A stretch of DNA of 64,000 bases. Origin: Variovorax sp. PBL-E5 (GTDB lineage: Bacteria > Pseudomonadota > Gammaproteobacteria > Burkholderiales > Burkholderiaceae_C). The position numbers and the translations under genes are program-made. The notes beneath the pieces were generated by a model. It did not search any database, was not told where the DNA came from, and worked only from the letters and a program-made list of their open reading frames with translations. The stretch spans positions 2,666,001-2,730,000 of the forward strand of contig NZ_LR594671.1 of NCBI RefSeq assembly GCF_901827185.1, given 5' to 3'. Of this stretch, positions 48,151 through 58,702 are shown one piece after another; position 1 is the first letter of the stretch, and every line of letters begins with the position of its first letter.

Positions 48151-49979
48151 GCAACACACAGATCCGCAACATCGCCATCATTGCCCACGTGGACCACGGC
48201 AAGACCACGATGGTCGACCAACTGCTGCGGCAGTCCGGCACCTTCGCCGAACACGAGAAAGTGGTCGACACCGTGATGGACAACAACGCGATCGAGAAAG
48301 AGCGCGGCATCACGATCCTGGCCAAGAACTGCGCCGTGACCTGGCAAGGCACGCACATCAACATCGTCGACACCCCCGGCCACGCCGACTTCGGCGGCGA
48401 AGTGGAACGTGCGCTCAGCATGGTGGACGGCGTGGTGCTGCTGATCGATGCGCAGGAAGGCCCGATGCCGCAGACCCGCTTCGTGACCAAGAAGGCGCTG
48501 GCACTGGGCCTGAAGCCCATCCTGGTGGTGAACAAGGTCGACAAGCCCGGCGCGCGGCCGGACTACGTGGTCAATGCCGCGTTCGACCTGTTCGACAAGC
48601 TCGGCGCCACCGACGAACAGCTGGACTTCCCGGTCGTCTATGCCTCGGGCATCAACGGCTGGTCGTCGCTCGAAGAAGGCGAGCACGGCGAGCAGTGGGG
48701 GCCCGACATGTCGGCCCTGTTCGATACGATTCTCAAGCACGTCCCGGCCCATGCGGGCGATGCCGACGCGCCGTTGCAGCTGCAGATTTCCGCGCTCGAT
48801 TTCTCGAGCTTCGTGGGCCGCATCGGCGTCGGCCGCATCAACGCCGGCACCATCCGGCCCATGATGGACGTCGTGGTGATGGAAGGGCCGGACGGCAGTG
48901 CCGTCAAGGGCCGGGTCAACCAGGTGCTGACCTTCCAGGGCCTGGAGCGCGTGCAGGCCACCGAGGCCGGCCCGGGCGAGATCGTGCTGATCAACGGCAT
49001 CGCCGACATCGGCATCGGCGTCACCGTCACCGACCCGGCCAATCCGGCGCCGCTACCGATGCTCAAGATCGACGAGCCGACGCTGACCATGAACTTCTGC
49101 GTCAACACCAGCCCGCTGGCCGGCCGCGAAGGCAAGTTCGTCACCAGCCGCCAGATCTGGGACCGTCTGCAAAAGGAGCTGCAGCACAACGTGGCCTTGC
49201 GCGTCAAGGAAACCAGTGAGGAAGGCATCTTCGAAGTCATGGGCCGCGGCGAACTGCACCTGACCATCCTGCTGGAGAACATGCGCCGCGAGGGCTATGA
49301 ACTCGCCGTGTCCAAGCCGCGCGTGGTGTTCCGCGAGATCGGCGGCGAGCGGCACGAGCCGATCGAGCTGGTGACCGCCGACATCGAGGACCAGCATCAG
49401 GGCGGCGTGATGCAGGCGTTGGGCGAGCGCAAGGGCGAGCTGGTCAACATGGAGCCGGACGGCCGCGGCCGCGTGCGTCTCGAGTACCGCATTCCGGCGC
49501 GCGGCCTGATCGGCTTCACCAACGAATTCCTGAACCTGACGCGCGGCTCGGGCCTGATCTCCAACATCTTCGACAGCTACGAGCCGTACAAGGGCGAGAT
49601 CGGCAGCCGCAAGAACGGCGTGCTGATCTCGATGGACGACGGCGAGATCTTCACCTACGCGCTGGGCAAGCTGGACGATCGCGGCCGCATGTTCGTGCGC
49701 GCGAACGACCCGGTGTACGAAGGCATGATCGTCGGCATCCACAGCCGCGACAACGACCTGGTGGTCAACGCCACGCGCACCAAGCAGCTGACCAACTTCC
49801 GCGTCTCGGGCAAGGAAGACGCGATCAAGATCACGCCGCCGATCGAGCTCACGCTGGAGTACGGCGTCGAGTTCATCGAGGACGACGAACTGGTCGAGAT
49901 CACGCCCAAGAGCGTGCGCCTGCGCAAGCGCCACCTGAAGGAACATGAGCGCAAGCGCGCGAACCGCGAGACCGCCTGA
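48147..49979 (+). CDS. typA: Ribosome-associated GTPase TypA/BipA
   Basis: TypA is an EF-G-like GTPase that aids ribosome assembly and stress adaptation. The 610-residue protein has G1 AHVDHGKT (13-20), [10 protein letters not shown] (switch I), [14 protein letters not shown] (G3) and NKVD (G4). It has the EF-G-like domains III and V and the TypA-specific C-terminal domain ([19 protein letters not shown]). The start is in an ATGA overlap with truB. The EamA gene begins 35 bp before its end. Confidence 0.96.
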   Translation: MSNTQIRNIAIIAHVDHGKTTMVDQLLRQSGTFAEHEKVVDTVMDNNAIEKERGITILAKNCAVTWQGTHINIVDTPGHADFGGEVERALSMVDGVVLLIDAQEGPMPQTRFVTKKALALGLKPILVVNKVDKPGARPDYVVNAAFDLFDKLGATDEQLDFPVVYASGINGWSSLEEGEHGEQWGPDMSALFDTILKHVPAHAGDADAPLQLQISALDFSSFVGRIGVGRINAGTIRPMMDVVVMEGPDGSAVKGRVNQVLTFQGLERVQATEAGPGEIVLINGIADIGIGVTVTDPANPAPLPMLKIDEPTLTMNFCVNTSPLAGREGKFVTSRQIWDRLQKELQHNVALRVKETSEEGIFEVMGRGELHLTILLENMRREGYELAVSKPRVVFREIGGERHEPIELVTADIEDQHQGGVMQALGERKGELVNMEPDGRGRVRLEYRIPARGLIGFTNEFLNLTRGSGLISNIFDSYEPYKGEIGSRKNGVLISMDDGEIFTYALGKLDDRGRMFVRANDPVYEGMIVGIHSRDNDLVVNATRTKQLTNFRVSGKEDAIKITPPIELTLEYGVEFIEDDELVEITPKSVRLRKRHLKEHERKRANRETA

Positions 49980-50847
49980 GCCTGCGCTGACCCACGGCCG
50001 CGCGGCCTGGCTGATGGTCGTCGTGACCCTGATGTGGGCCACGGCCGGCGTCGTCACGCGCCAGCTCGAGCAGGCGAACAGCTTCGAGGTGACCTTCTGG
50101 CGCAGCTTCTTCACCTCGCTGTCGCTGATCGTGATCCTGCCGCTGTGGCAGGGCAGGGCCGTGTTCTCGAAGATCCGCCGCGGCGGGCGCGAGCTCTGGA
50201 TCTCCGGCCTGTGCTGGAGCGTGATGTTCACCGCCTTCATGGTCGCGCTCACGCTGACGCGCGTGGCCGACGTGCTGGTGACCATGGCGGTGAGCCCGCT
50301 GCTGACGGCGCTGGCCGCGCGGATCGCCATCGGCCACAAGCTGGCATCGCGCACCTGGTTCGCCATCGTGCTGGCCGGGCTGGGCATCGGCTGGATGTAC
50401 GGCAGCCAGCTGGGCGAGGGCGTCCTGCTGGGCACGCTGGTCGCTTTGTGCGTGCCGCTGGCCAGCGCCGCCAACTGGACCGTCGCCCAGCATGCGCACG
50501 CGAAAGGCCGCGAGATCGACCTGGTGCCCGCGGTGCTCATCGGCGCCATGCTCTCCGCGGCGGTCGCACTGCCGCTGGCATGGCCCTTTCAGGCGAATGC
50601 ACACGATCTGGGACTGCTGGCCTTCCTCGGCCTGTTCCAGCTCGCGATCCCGTGCGTGCTCGCCATGGTGTGCGCGCGCGTGCTGAAGGCGCCGGAGGTG
50701 GCCCTGCTGGCGCTGCTCGAAGTCATCTTCGGCATTGCGCTGGCCTGGGTCGGTGCGGGCGAAGCGCCGACCGCCAGCGTGCTGGCCGGCGGCACGCTCG
50801 TCATCGGGGCACTGGTGCTCAACGCGCTGCTCGGTCTGCGCCCATGA
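49945..50847 (+). CDS. DMT superfamily transporter (EamA repeat)
   Basis: The 300-residue product has ten predicted membrane helices in two EamA repeats. The first begins AWLMVVVTLMWATAGVVTR and the second SAANWTVAQHAHAKGREIDL. The second repeat ends in an EVIFGIALAWVGAGE stretch typical of the family. Substrate is unknown; relatives export amino acids or nucleotide-like metabolites. The ATG at 49945 overlaps the end of typA in another frame, so it may be expressed with the typA operon; a later start is also possible. Confidence 0.85.
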   Translation: MSASARTARPPEPALTHGRAAWLMVVVTLMWATAGVVTRQLEQANSFEVTFWRSFFTSLSLIVILPLWQGRAVFSKIRRGGRELWISGLCWSVMFTAFMVALTLTRVADVLVTMAVSPLLTALAARIAIGHKLASRTWFAIVLAGLGIGWMYGSQLGEGVLLGTLVALCVPLASAANWTVAQHAHAKGREIDLVPAVLIGAMLSAAVALPLAWPFQANAHDLGLLAFLGLFQLAIPCVLAMVCARVLKAPEVALLALLEVIFGIALAWVGAGEAPTASVLAGGTLVIGALVLNALLGLRP

Positions 50848-50849
50848 AA

Positions 50850-50872
50850 AAGGCCGGCGCGAGGCCGGCCTT
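50850..50872. terminator. Bidirectional terminator between the EamA and lipoprotein genes
   Basis: AAGGCCGGC and GCCGGCCTT pair around a GCGAG loop; A-rich on the left and TT on the right. It separates convergent genes and can serve both. Confidence 0.75.
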
Positions 50873-50911
50873 GTCGTGTCGAGGCCCGTCGCATGACGAG
50901 CCTTCGCGGGT

Positions 50912-51298
50912 TCAGGGCCGCGCGAGCTTCCAGATCTTGTTGAAGCCGTCGCCCGTCTTGTCGCCGGCCTTGGCGTCCTTCGAGTAGTAGTAGAGCGGCC
51001 AGCCCTTGTAGGCCCACTGCTTCTTGCCGTCGTCGCGCATGAGGATGGTGTAGCCGCCCATCGGCTTGGCGGTGTCGGTGGCCGTGAGCGGTGGCCAGGC
51101 CATGGCGCAGGGCCCGTTGCAGGCCGACTTGCCGCTGCCCGCCGCATCGCGGTCGAAGGTGTAGAGCGTCATGCCCGAGGGCCCGATCAGCACGCCGTCG
51201 GCGGTGCGGGTCGGGGTGTCCGGAGCCGAAGACATGGACATGCTTCCGCAACCGGCGAGCAGGGCAGCAGCGAGGATCGAGGCACTGATCAGTTTCAT
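50912..51298 (-). CDS. Lipoprotein with Yx(FWY)xxD repeats (COG4315-like)
   Basis: The 128-residue product has a lipoprotein signal with lipobox LLAGC (C17). The mature part has the LYTFDRD motif, then SACNGPCAMAWPPL and the mirrored GWPLYYYSKDAKAGD. These are the two units of the conserved secreted family with Y-x-aromatic-xx-D motifs. Two cysteines in the middle may form a disulfide. It is last in the ECF sigma cluster, so it may be a target or a sensor. Function in the family is not established. Confidence 0.85.
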   Translation of the reverse strand: MKLISASILAAALLAGCGSMSMSSAPDTPTRTADGVLIGPSGMTLYTFDRDAAGSGKSACNGPCAMAWPPLTATDTAKPMGGYTILMRDDGKKQWAYKGWPLYYYSKDAKAGDKTGDGFNKIWKLARP

Positions 51299-51347
51299 GG
51301 TGAAGTTTCTCCTTCGGGTTAAAAAACAGGAACGCGGACGCGGCAGT

Positions 51348-52079
51348 CTATCCTTCGGCCTTCTCGAGCTGGCGGTACACCGCGGTCGCGAGGCTCATCA
51401 ATTGATCTCGCGGCAGGGCGCCCGCGAGCGCATAGCCAAAGCCGTGGTCGACCCAGTAGAAGCTCGGCACCGGACCGTCGGACGAGAAGCGGAACGCGGT
51501 CTCGCCGGCGCGTGCCGGATCGGCCGCGGCGCCCAGGCTGCCGATGTAGAGCGTGACCCGATCGCCGCCGGCCCGCTCGAACATGAACTGTGCCCGTGCG
51601 CCTTCGCTGCCCGGCAGCAGACGACCGCCGACCAGCGCGTAGCCCTGCGCCGACAGATCGGGCACCTTGAGCGCCTTGTCGAGCCGTTTCGACAGCCATT
51701 GGGCCAGATGCTGCTGTTCGGCCGCGGCCACCTCGACCGGATGCCGCTTCTCGGGCGCATAGACCACGTGCGCGACCTCCGCCGCATGCACGAATTCGCG
51801 CGTGGCCGGCGCGCGCGCCAGCAGCGTGCCGCTTGCCGTCGACCATTGGCCATTGGCCAGCCAGCCGGCGCCGAAGGCGATCGCCACGCTGGCCGCCATG
51901 CCGCCCCAGCGCATCCAGCGCGCCTGCCGGGCGTGATGTTCGGCCGCCAGGCCCGCGGCAGCCAGCAGGGCCGGTGGAATCGCTTCGTCGAGGACTTCGC
52001 TGTGCAGCTGGCGCAAGGCGTCGCGCTGGGCCCGCCAGGCGGGCAGGTCGGTGTCGATGGGCGGCGTGGGATGGTTCAT
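51348..52079 (-). CDS. Probable anti-sigma factor, membrane-bound
   Basis: The 243-residue protein follows an ECF sigma gene by 15 bp. A short cytosolic N-terminus (about 1-55, with PPALLAAAGLAAEHHARQAR) would bind sigma. One membrane helix (about 57-76, MRWGGMAASVAIAFGAGWLA) leads to a periplasmic domain. A classic zinc-binding HxxxCxxC motif is absent, as in many RskA-like or DUF-type anti-sigma proteins. The periplasmic part is predicted to sense envelope stress. Confidence 0.78.
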   Translation of the reverse strand: MNHPTPPIDTDLPAWRAQRDALRQLHSEVLDEAIPPALLAAAGLAAEHHARQARWMRWGGMAASVAIAFGAGWLANGQWSTASGTLLARAPATREFVHAAEVAHVVYAPEKRHPVEVAAAEQQHLAQWLSKRLDKALKVPDLSAQGYALVGGRLLPGSEGARAQFMFERAGGDRVTLYIGSLGAAADPARAGETAFRFSSDGPVPSFYWVDHGFGYALAGALPRDQLMSLATAVYRQLEKAEG

Positions 52080-52094
52080 GGCGGCTCGGGTCGG

Positions 52095-52604
52095 TTACTT
52101 GAGGCGGCGCAGGCCGGACTTGCTGGCCATCGACGGCGGCGCGCCTTCCATCAGATCCTGCAGGCGAACGCGCGCGCGGGAAAGGCGCGACATCACGGTG
52201 CCCACCGGAATCGCCAGCACCTTCGCGACCTGCGCGTACGAGAGGTCTTCGAGCGCCACCAGCAGCAGCACCGCGCGCTGGTCCTCGGGCAGGAGCAGCA
52301 GGCAGCGCTGCAGATCGATGGCCTGATCGTGATGCCCTTCGACGCTGCGCAGCTCATGCGCGACCTCGTCGACATCGACCGTGCTGCGCGGCCGTGCGCG
52401 CCGGAGCTGGCTGGCGAACAGGTTGTGCATGAGAGTGAAGAGCCAGGCCCGCAGGTCGGTGCCCACGATCCACAGGCGCCACTTGCTGCAGGCGCGTTCC
52501 AGCGTGTCCTGCACCAGGTCGTCGGCCGTCCAGGCGTCGCCCGTCAGCGCGCGGGCATAGCGCCGCAGCGAGGGGATGTGGTCGACGAGCGAGCGGGCGT
52601 CCAT
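52095..52604 (-). CDS. ECF RNA polymerase sigma factor
   Basis: The 169-residue product has sigma region 2 (LRRYARALTGDAWTADDLVQ and DLRAWLFTLMHNLFASQLRR). Region 4 contains LLLLPEDQRAVLLLVALEDL, then SYAQVAKVLAIPVGTVMSRL. There is no region 3, as expected for ECF factors. It lies upstream of the anti-sigma and lipoprotein genes and downstream of a tiny membrane-peptide gene, all minus strand. Its promoter target may include its own upstream region. Confidence 0.92.
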   Translation of the reverse strand: MDARSLVDHIPSLRRYARALTGDAWTADDLVQDTLERACSKWRLWIVGTDLRAWLFTLMHNLFASQLRRARPRSTVDVDEVAHELRSVEGHHDQAIDLQRCLLLLPEDQRAVLLLVALEDLSYAQVAKVLAIPVGTVMSRLSRARVRLQDLMEGAPPSMASKSGLRRLK

Positions 52605-52617
52605 GCCGGATGTGCGC

Positions 52618-52737
52618 TCAGCGCTGGGGCGCCCTGCAGATCGGCACCGCGGCCTCGGGATCGCAGATGGCCAGGTAGCCGCTCACGAAGGTGAGATAGG
52701 CAACCAGCAGGGCGGTGGGCAGATGGACGGACGACAT
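52618..52737 (-). CDS. 39-residue membrane peptide upstream of the sigma gene
   Basis: The ATG at 52737 is preceded by GAGGAG at good spacing. The peptide SSVHLPTALLVAYLTFVSGY then AICDPEAAVPICRA has one membrane helix (about 6-24) and two cysteines in the short tail. It ends 13 bp before the sigma start, so it is probably first in the operon. No named family is recognised. It could be a regulated envelope peptide or a leader peptide for the sigma gene. Confidence 0.6.
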   Translation of the reverse strand: MSSVHLPTALLVAYLTFVSGYLAICDPEAAVPICRAPQR

Positions 52738-52831
52738 GGAGAAACTCCTCGGGGCTCGTCGCCCTTCATGGGCAACTGCCTGCACAAACGCCGGCGCCCG
52801 GGTGTTTATTCCATCCGCACCCAAAAAAGAT

Positions 52832-53431
52832 TCAGGGCCGGTCGCCGGCGGCGCTGCCCGACTCGGCGCGCAGCACGCGCGCCTTGAGCCGCTGGGCCGG
52901 ATTGCCGCTGTAGACCGTCCACGGATCGAGCGACCGGAATGCGACGCCGCGCGCGCCCAGCACCGCGCCTTCCCCGACCGTCACGCCCGGCCCGACGAAG
53001 GCTTCGGCCGCGATCCAGGCCCCGGCGCCGATGGTGATCGGCTGCGCGGTCAGCTGGAAGGCGGCGGACGTGATGTCGTGGCTGCCCGCACACAAGTGGG
53101 CGCCCTGCGACACCAGCGCCGCGCGGCCGAGCGTGATCGGCGCCATGTTGTAGCAGATCACGCGTTCGGCCAGCAGCGCGCGATCCTCGAGGTGCAGGTG
53201 GGGTGGATACCAGACGCGCGCGCTGCCGCGCACGTCGCTCGACACGCCCAGGCGTGCGCCGAAGAGCTTGAGCAGGAAGCGGCGCCACGCGCGCATCTGC
53301 GGCGGCGTCCACGAGGCCAGCAGCGCCCAGCTCAGGTTCCATGCCGCACGGTGCAGCCGGTTCGCGAGCGTGAAGCTCGGGCCGCCTTCGAGCGGATTGA
53401 CACGGGTCGCGTCCAGCGGTTGAAGCGCCAT
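52832..53431 (-). CDS. WcaF-like acetyltransferase (left-handed beta-helix)
   Basis: The 199-residue product resembles putative colanic-acid O-acetyltransferase WcaF. It starts with a helical region (RLHRAAWNLSWALLASWTPP, RFLLKLFGARLG), then a hexapeptide beta-helix (IGAGAWIAAEAFVGPGVTVG, AVLGARGVAF). The catalytic histidine is in AGSHDI. It would transfer acetyl from CoA to a sugar. No polysaccharide cluster lies nearby. The gene is 11 bp downstream of smpB on the same strand, so it may be read with it. Confidence 0.82.
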   Translation of the reverse strand: MALQPLDATRVNPLEGGPSFTLANRLHRAAWNLSWALLASWTPPQMRAWRRFLLKLFGARLGVSSDVRGSARVWYPPHLHLEDRALLAERVICYNMAPITLGRAALVSQGAHLCAGSHDITSAAFQLTAQPITIGAGAWIAAEAFVGPGVTVGEGAVLGARGVAFRSLDPWTVYSGNPAQRLKARVLRAESGSAAGDRP

Positions 53432-53442
53432 GGTTCTTTCCT

Positions 53443-53919
53443 TCAGCGACTGCGGCTCTTCATGGCCCGCTCGACTTCGCGTTTGCCTTCGCGATCCTTG
53501 ATGGTGTCGCGCTTGTCATGCTCGGCCTTGCCCTTGGCCAGCGCGATCTCGCACTTGACCTTGCCGGCCTTCCAGTGCAGGTTGAGCGGGACCAGGGTGT
53601 AGCCCTTCTGCTCGACCTTGCCGATCAGCCGCCGGATCTGCTCCTTGTGCAGCAGCAGCTTCTTGGTGCGCACCGAATCGGGCGTGATGTGGGTCGATGC
53701 CGAACGCAGCGGATTGATCTGGCAGCCGATGACGAAGAGCTCGCCGTCGCGGATCACCACGTAGCCGTCGGTCAGTTGCACCTTGCCCTCGCGCAGCGAT
53801 TTGACTTCCCAGCCCTCCAGCACCATGCCAGCCTCGAAGCGTTCCTCGAAGAAATAGTTGTAGGCGGCCTTCTTGTTGTCGGCGATGCGGGTCGAAGGGT
53901 CTTGTTTTTTCGTGGCCAT
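53443..53919 (-). CDS. smpB: SsrA-binding protein SmpB
   Basis: SmpB binds tmRNA and brings it to stalled ribosomes for trans-translation. The 158-residue protein has the OB-fold core ([47 protein letters not shown]) and the basic C-terminal tail ([19 protein letters not shown]) that enters the mRNA channel. The N-terminus is ATG at 53919. It diverges from ratA with 61 bp between. Confidence 0.96.
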   Translation of the reverse strand: MATKKQDPSTRIADNKKAAYNYFFEERFEAGMVLEGWEVKSLREGKVQLTDGYVVIRDGELFVIGCQINPLRSASTHITPDSVRTKKLLLHKEQIRRLIGKVEQKGYTLVPLNLHWKAGKVKCEIALAKGKAEHDKRDTIKDREGKREVERAMKSRSR

Positions 53920-53980
53920 GGTGAATCAGGTGAGGCTGCATGGCTTCAATACAATCCGTCGCGCACGCTGTGTCCATTCT

Positions 53981-54427
53981 ATGAAAACAGTCCACAAGTC
54001 CGTCCTGATCTGGTACAGCGCCGAAGAGATGTACGCGCTCGTCACGGATGTGGCGAAGTATCCCGAGTTTCTGCCCTGGTGCGACAAGTCCCGCGTGATC
54101 GAGCGGGACGAGGCCGGCATGACGGCCGAAGTCGGCCTCGCATTCAGCGGTTTCCACCAGAGCTTCACCACGCGCAATACCCATGTGCCCGGGCGCGAGG
54201 TGCATCTGAAGCTGGTCGATGGACCGTTCTCCAACCTCGACGGGGTCTGGAAATTCACCCCTGTCGGCGAGCCCGGCGAACGCGCCTGCCGCGTCGGCCT
54301 CGATCTCAGCTACGGCTTCAGCAACTTCGCGCTGCAGGCGCTGGTCGGCCCGGTGTTCGACAAGATCGCCTCCAACCTGGTGGAGGCCTTCGTCAAGCGC
54401 GCCGAGCACGTCTACGGCAAGGTCTGA
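53981..54427 (+). CDS. ratA: RatA/COQ10-like START-domain protein
   Basis: The 148-residue product has the polyketide-cyclase/COQ10 fold: MKTVHKSVLIWYSAEEMYAL at the start, then DVAKYPEFLPWCDKSRVIE and FSNFALQALVGPVFDKIASN. Members bind lipids such as ubiquinone. In E. coli the RatA name came from a reported effect on ribosome association, but as a toxin this is debated. The ATG at 53981 is family-typical; a longer frame exists but covers the divergent smpB region. It overlaps rnfH by TGATG. Confidence 0.88.
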   Translation: MKTVHKSVLIWYSAEEMYALVTDVAKYPEFLPWCDKSRVIERDEAGMTAEVGLAFSGFHQSFTTRNTHVPGREVHLKLVDGPFSNLDGVWKFTPVGEPGERACRVGLDLSYGFSNFALQALVGPVFDKIASNLVEAFVKRAEHVYGKV

Positions 54428-54759
54428 TGCTGCGCGTGACGGTGGCCTATTCGCCGGCTCCGCGCGAAGTGTTCGAGGAGACGCTGAGCCTCGCGGCGGA
54501 TTCGACGGTGCGCGACGCGGTGATGGCAAGCCGCCTTCAGCCAACTTTTCCGCAACTCGACTGGCAGGTCTTGACGCCGGGCATCTGGGGCAGGGCGGTG
54601 GCGTGGGATTCGCGCCTGTCGGACCTCGACCGCATCGAGCTGTGCCGCCCGCTCCAAGTCGACCCGAAAGTGGCGCGCCGCGAGCGATTCCGCCAACAGG
54701 GCGCCAGAGGCACGGGCCTGTTCGCCAACCGCCGCAAGGGCGGCAAAGCCGGCTATTGA
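54427..54759 (+). CDS. rnfH: RnfH family ubiquitin-like protein
   Basis: The 110-residue product is a beta-grasp protein, with RVTVAYSPAPREVFEETLSL then IWGRAVAWDSRLSDLDRIEL followed by CRPLQVDPKVARRERF. A basic tail (RRKGGKAGY) ends it. RnfH/YfjF genes lie next to ratA in many proteobacteria. The biochemical role is unknown. Confidence 0.88.
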   Translation: MLRVTVAYSPAPREVFEETLSLAADSTVRDAVMASRLQPTFPQLDWQVLTPGIWGRAVAWDSRLSDLDRIELCRPLQVDPKVARRERFRQQGARGTGLFANRRKGGKAGY

Positions 54760-54763
54760 GAGC

Positions 54764-54889
54764 AAGCCCCCAAGGCGCAGCGGGCCCCTTCGCGAAACAC
54801 CGCGGATCCGGCTCAGCCGGTCCGCCGGTGTTGCCCCCGGCAGGGGGTAGGCGAAGCGACACGAAGTGCGCGAAGCCTGGGGGCGAGCC
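54764..54889. repeat. Structured intergenic repeat between convergent genes
   Basis: About 126 bp hold several hairpins: GCCCCCAAGGC near the left pairs with GCCTGGGGGC near the right; CGGATCCGGCT faces AGCCGGTCCG in the middle; and CCCCCGGCAGGGGG stands alone. It lies between convergent rnfH and the DUF4124 gene. Similar C/G-rich cassettes are common between genes in Comamonadaceae, and it may serve as terminator for both; that family link is from memory, not a search. Confidence 0.6.
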
Positions 54890-55399
54890 CTACTTACAGT
54901 CGGAGTCGATGACCGACTGCAGGCGCTGCTGCTCCGCCGCGCGTGCGCTGTCGTCCATGATCTCGCGCTCGCCCTGCGCATTGAGGCGGGCCACGCGCAT
55001 GCCGCTGTCGAAGGTGGCCTTGCCCTGGCGCGCGCGGGTGCAGTTCTCGGCCTTGGCCTGCACGACCTTCTGCGCTTCGGCCGCCTTTTGGGCCTTTTCC
55101 GCTTCCTCGGCCTTGCGCGCTTTTTCCGCGAGGTCCTTGTCCACGCCGCTGGGCTTGGCAGGGCTGGCTGCGCTGGCCGCCGACGCGGCGGCATCGGGCG
55201 CCGCTGGTGCGGTACTGAAGCGCACGCGCGGCGTCAATCCGGTGGGCCGGCGCAGGATGTTCTTGTCGGGCACCTCGGGCGGCGGCGCCTGGTCGCTGAA
55301 GACGTTCTTGTTGTCCTTGTCGAGCCACTGCCATTGGGCGCTTGCGGCCAGTGGCAAGCAGCAGGCCACTCCCAGGACGAGCAGGTGCGCGATTTTCAT
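54890..55399 (-). CDS. DUF4124 domain-containing periplasmic protein
   Basis: The 169-residue product has a signal peptide (about 1-21, ending ASA). The DUF4124 motif follows: QWQWLDKDNKNVFSDQAPPP (22-41), with the aromatic/Asp-Gly-like turn typical of such cell-envelope proteins. After a Pro/Ala-rich linker there is a highly charged helix (EKARKAEEAEKAQKAAEAQ) and a C-terminal segment with two cysteines. Function is unknown. It diverges from guaB in the usual Burkholderiales arrangement. Confidence 0.85.
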   Translation of the reverse strand: MKIAHLLVLGVACCLPLAASAQWQWLDKDNKNVFSDQAPPPEVPDKNILRRPTGLTPRVRFSTAPAAPDAAASAASAASPAKPSGVDKDLAEKARKAEEAEKAQKAAEAQKVVQAKAENCTRARQGKATFDSGMRVARLNAQGEREIMDDSARAAEQQRLQSVIDSDCK

Positions 55400-55563
55400 G
55401 GCGGAAGTTTAGCCTGCCCTTACGTTTTGCAACGCAGCGCGGGCACATTTGCAACGCCCGAGCGTGATCCGGAACACATTTCGCCGCGAATGCGCAACGC
55501 CATTTCCCTGCGTCCGGGTAAGTACCGAGCCATCGTTACAATCCGTCTTTTGGAGCTTCACCC

Positions 55564-57033
55564 ATGCGCCTTCTCGGCAAAGCGCTCACCTTCGACGACG
55601 TGTTGTTGGTGCCAGCGTTCTCCCAGGTCCTGCCCAAGGACACCTCCCTTGCCACCCGACTCTCGCGCAACATCACGCTGAACCTGCCCCTGGTTTCGGC
55701 CGCGATGGACACCGTGACGGAAGCGCGCCTTGCGATCGCCATGGCGCAGGAAGGCGGCATCGGCATCGTGCACAAGAACTTCACCGCGGCCGAGCAGGCG
55801 GCGCAGGTCGCCAAGGTGAAGCGCTACGAATCCGGCGTGCTGCGCGATCCCGTCGTCATCACGCCGACCCACACGGTGCGGCAGGTGATGGCACTGTCGG
55901 AGCAACTGGGCATCTCGGGCTTTCCGGTCTGCGATGCGGGCAAGGTCGTCGGCATCGTGACCGGACGCGACCTGCGTTTCGAGAACCGCTACGACGTGCC
56001 GGTGAGCGAGATCATGACGCCGCGCGAGAAGCTCATCACCGTGCCTGACGGGACCACGCTGGCCGATGCCAAGGCGCTGCTCAACAAGTACAAGCTCGAA
56101 CGCCTGCTCGTCATCAACAGCGCCTGGGAGCTCAAGGGCCTGATCACCGTCAAGGACATCACCAAGCAGACCAGCTTTCCGAACGCCGCGCGCGACGCCA
56201 GCGGCCGCCTGCGCGTGGGCGCTGCAGTGGGCGTGGGCGAGGGCACCGAGGAGCGCGTCGAGGCGCTGGTGAAGGCCGGTGTCGACGCCATCGTGGTCGA
56301 TACCGCGCACGGCCACAGCGCCGGCGTGATCGAGCGCGTGCGCTGGGTCAAGAAGAACTACCCGCAGGTCGACGTGATCGGCGGCAACATCGCCACCGGC
56401 GATGCCGCGCGCGCGCTGGCCGATGTCGGCGCCGACGCGGTCAAGGTCGGCATCGGTCCCGGCTCGATCTGCACCACGCGCATCGTCGCCGGTGTCGGCG
56501 TGCCGCAGATCATGGCCGTGGACAGCGTCGCGACCGCGTTGCAGGGCACCGGCATTCCGCTCATCGCCGATGGCGGCATCCGCTATTCCGGCGACATCGC
56601 CAAGGCCATCGCGGCGGGCGCCAGCAGCGTGATGATGGGCGGCATGTTCGCCGGCACCGAAGAGGCGCCGGGCGAGATCGTGCTGTTCCAGGGCCGCAGC
56701 TACAAGAGCTACCGCGGCATGGGCTCGATCGGCGCCATGCAGCAGGGCAGCGCCGACCGCTACTTTCAGGAATCGACCACCGGCAATCCCAACGCCGACA
56801 AGCTGGTGCCCGAGGGCATCGAAGGCCGCGTGCCGTACAAGGGCTCGATGGTGTCGATCGTCTACCAGATGTCGGGCGGCTTGCGTGCCAGCATGGGCTA
56901 CTGCGGTTGCGCCACCATCGAGGACATGAAGAACAAGGCCGAGTTCGTCGAGATCACCACGGCCGGCATCCGCGAGAGCCATGTGCACGACGTGCAGATC
57001 ACCAAGGAAGCCCCGAACTATCGGGCGGAGTGA
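55564..57033 (+). CDS. guaB: IMP dehydrogenase
   Basis: GuaB oxidises IMP to XMP with NAD, the committed step of GMP synthesis. The 489-residue TIM-barrel enzyme has catalytic C303 in [13 protein letters not shown] pair is inserted at about 95-205 ([31 protein letters not shown]). The flap region follows AEEAPGEI ([14 protein letters not shown]). A TACAAT box (55537-55542) lies just upstream as a possible -10. guaA follows 9 bp later. Confidence 0.97.
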   Translation: MRLLGKALTFDDVLLVPAFSQVLPKDTSLATRLSRNITLNLPLVSAAMDTVTEARLAIAMAQEGGIGIVHKNFTAAEQAAQVAKVKRYESGVLRDPVVITPTHTVRQVMALSEQLGISGFPVCDAGKVVGIVTGRDLRFENRYDVPVSEIMTPREKLITVPDGTTLADAKALLNKYKLERLLVINSAWELKGLITVKDITKQTSFPNAARDASGRLRVGAAVGVGEGTEERVEALVKAGVDAIVVDTAHGHSAGVIERVRWVKKNYPQVDVIGGNIATGDAARALADVGADAVKVGIGPGSICTTRIVAGVGVPQIMAVDSVATALQGTGIPLIADGGIRYSGDIAKAIAAGASSVMMGGMFAGTEEAPGEIVLFQGRSYKSYRGMGSIGAMQQGSADRYFQESTTGNPNADKLVPEGIEGRVPYKGSMVSIVYQMSGGLRASMGYCGCATIEDMKNKAEFVEITTAGIRESHVHDVQITKEAPNYRAE

Positions 57034-57042
57034 TTGGCGTCG

Positions 57043-58656
<1,614 letters not shown>

Positions 58657-58702
58657 GGCGACGCCGATGGCTGCCCCGAGGGCTCGCCATCGCAGATATT
58701 CC

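Noticed and set aside
53981..54759. ratA-rnfH as a toxin-antitoxin pair
   Set aside because: Both are conserved housekeeping-type proteins; the antitoxin role of RnfH and toxin role of RatA are not supported by sequence.
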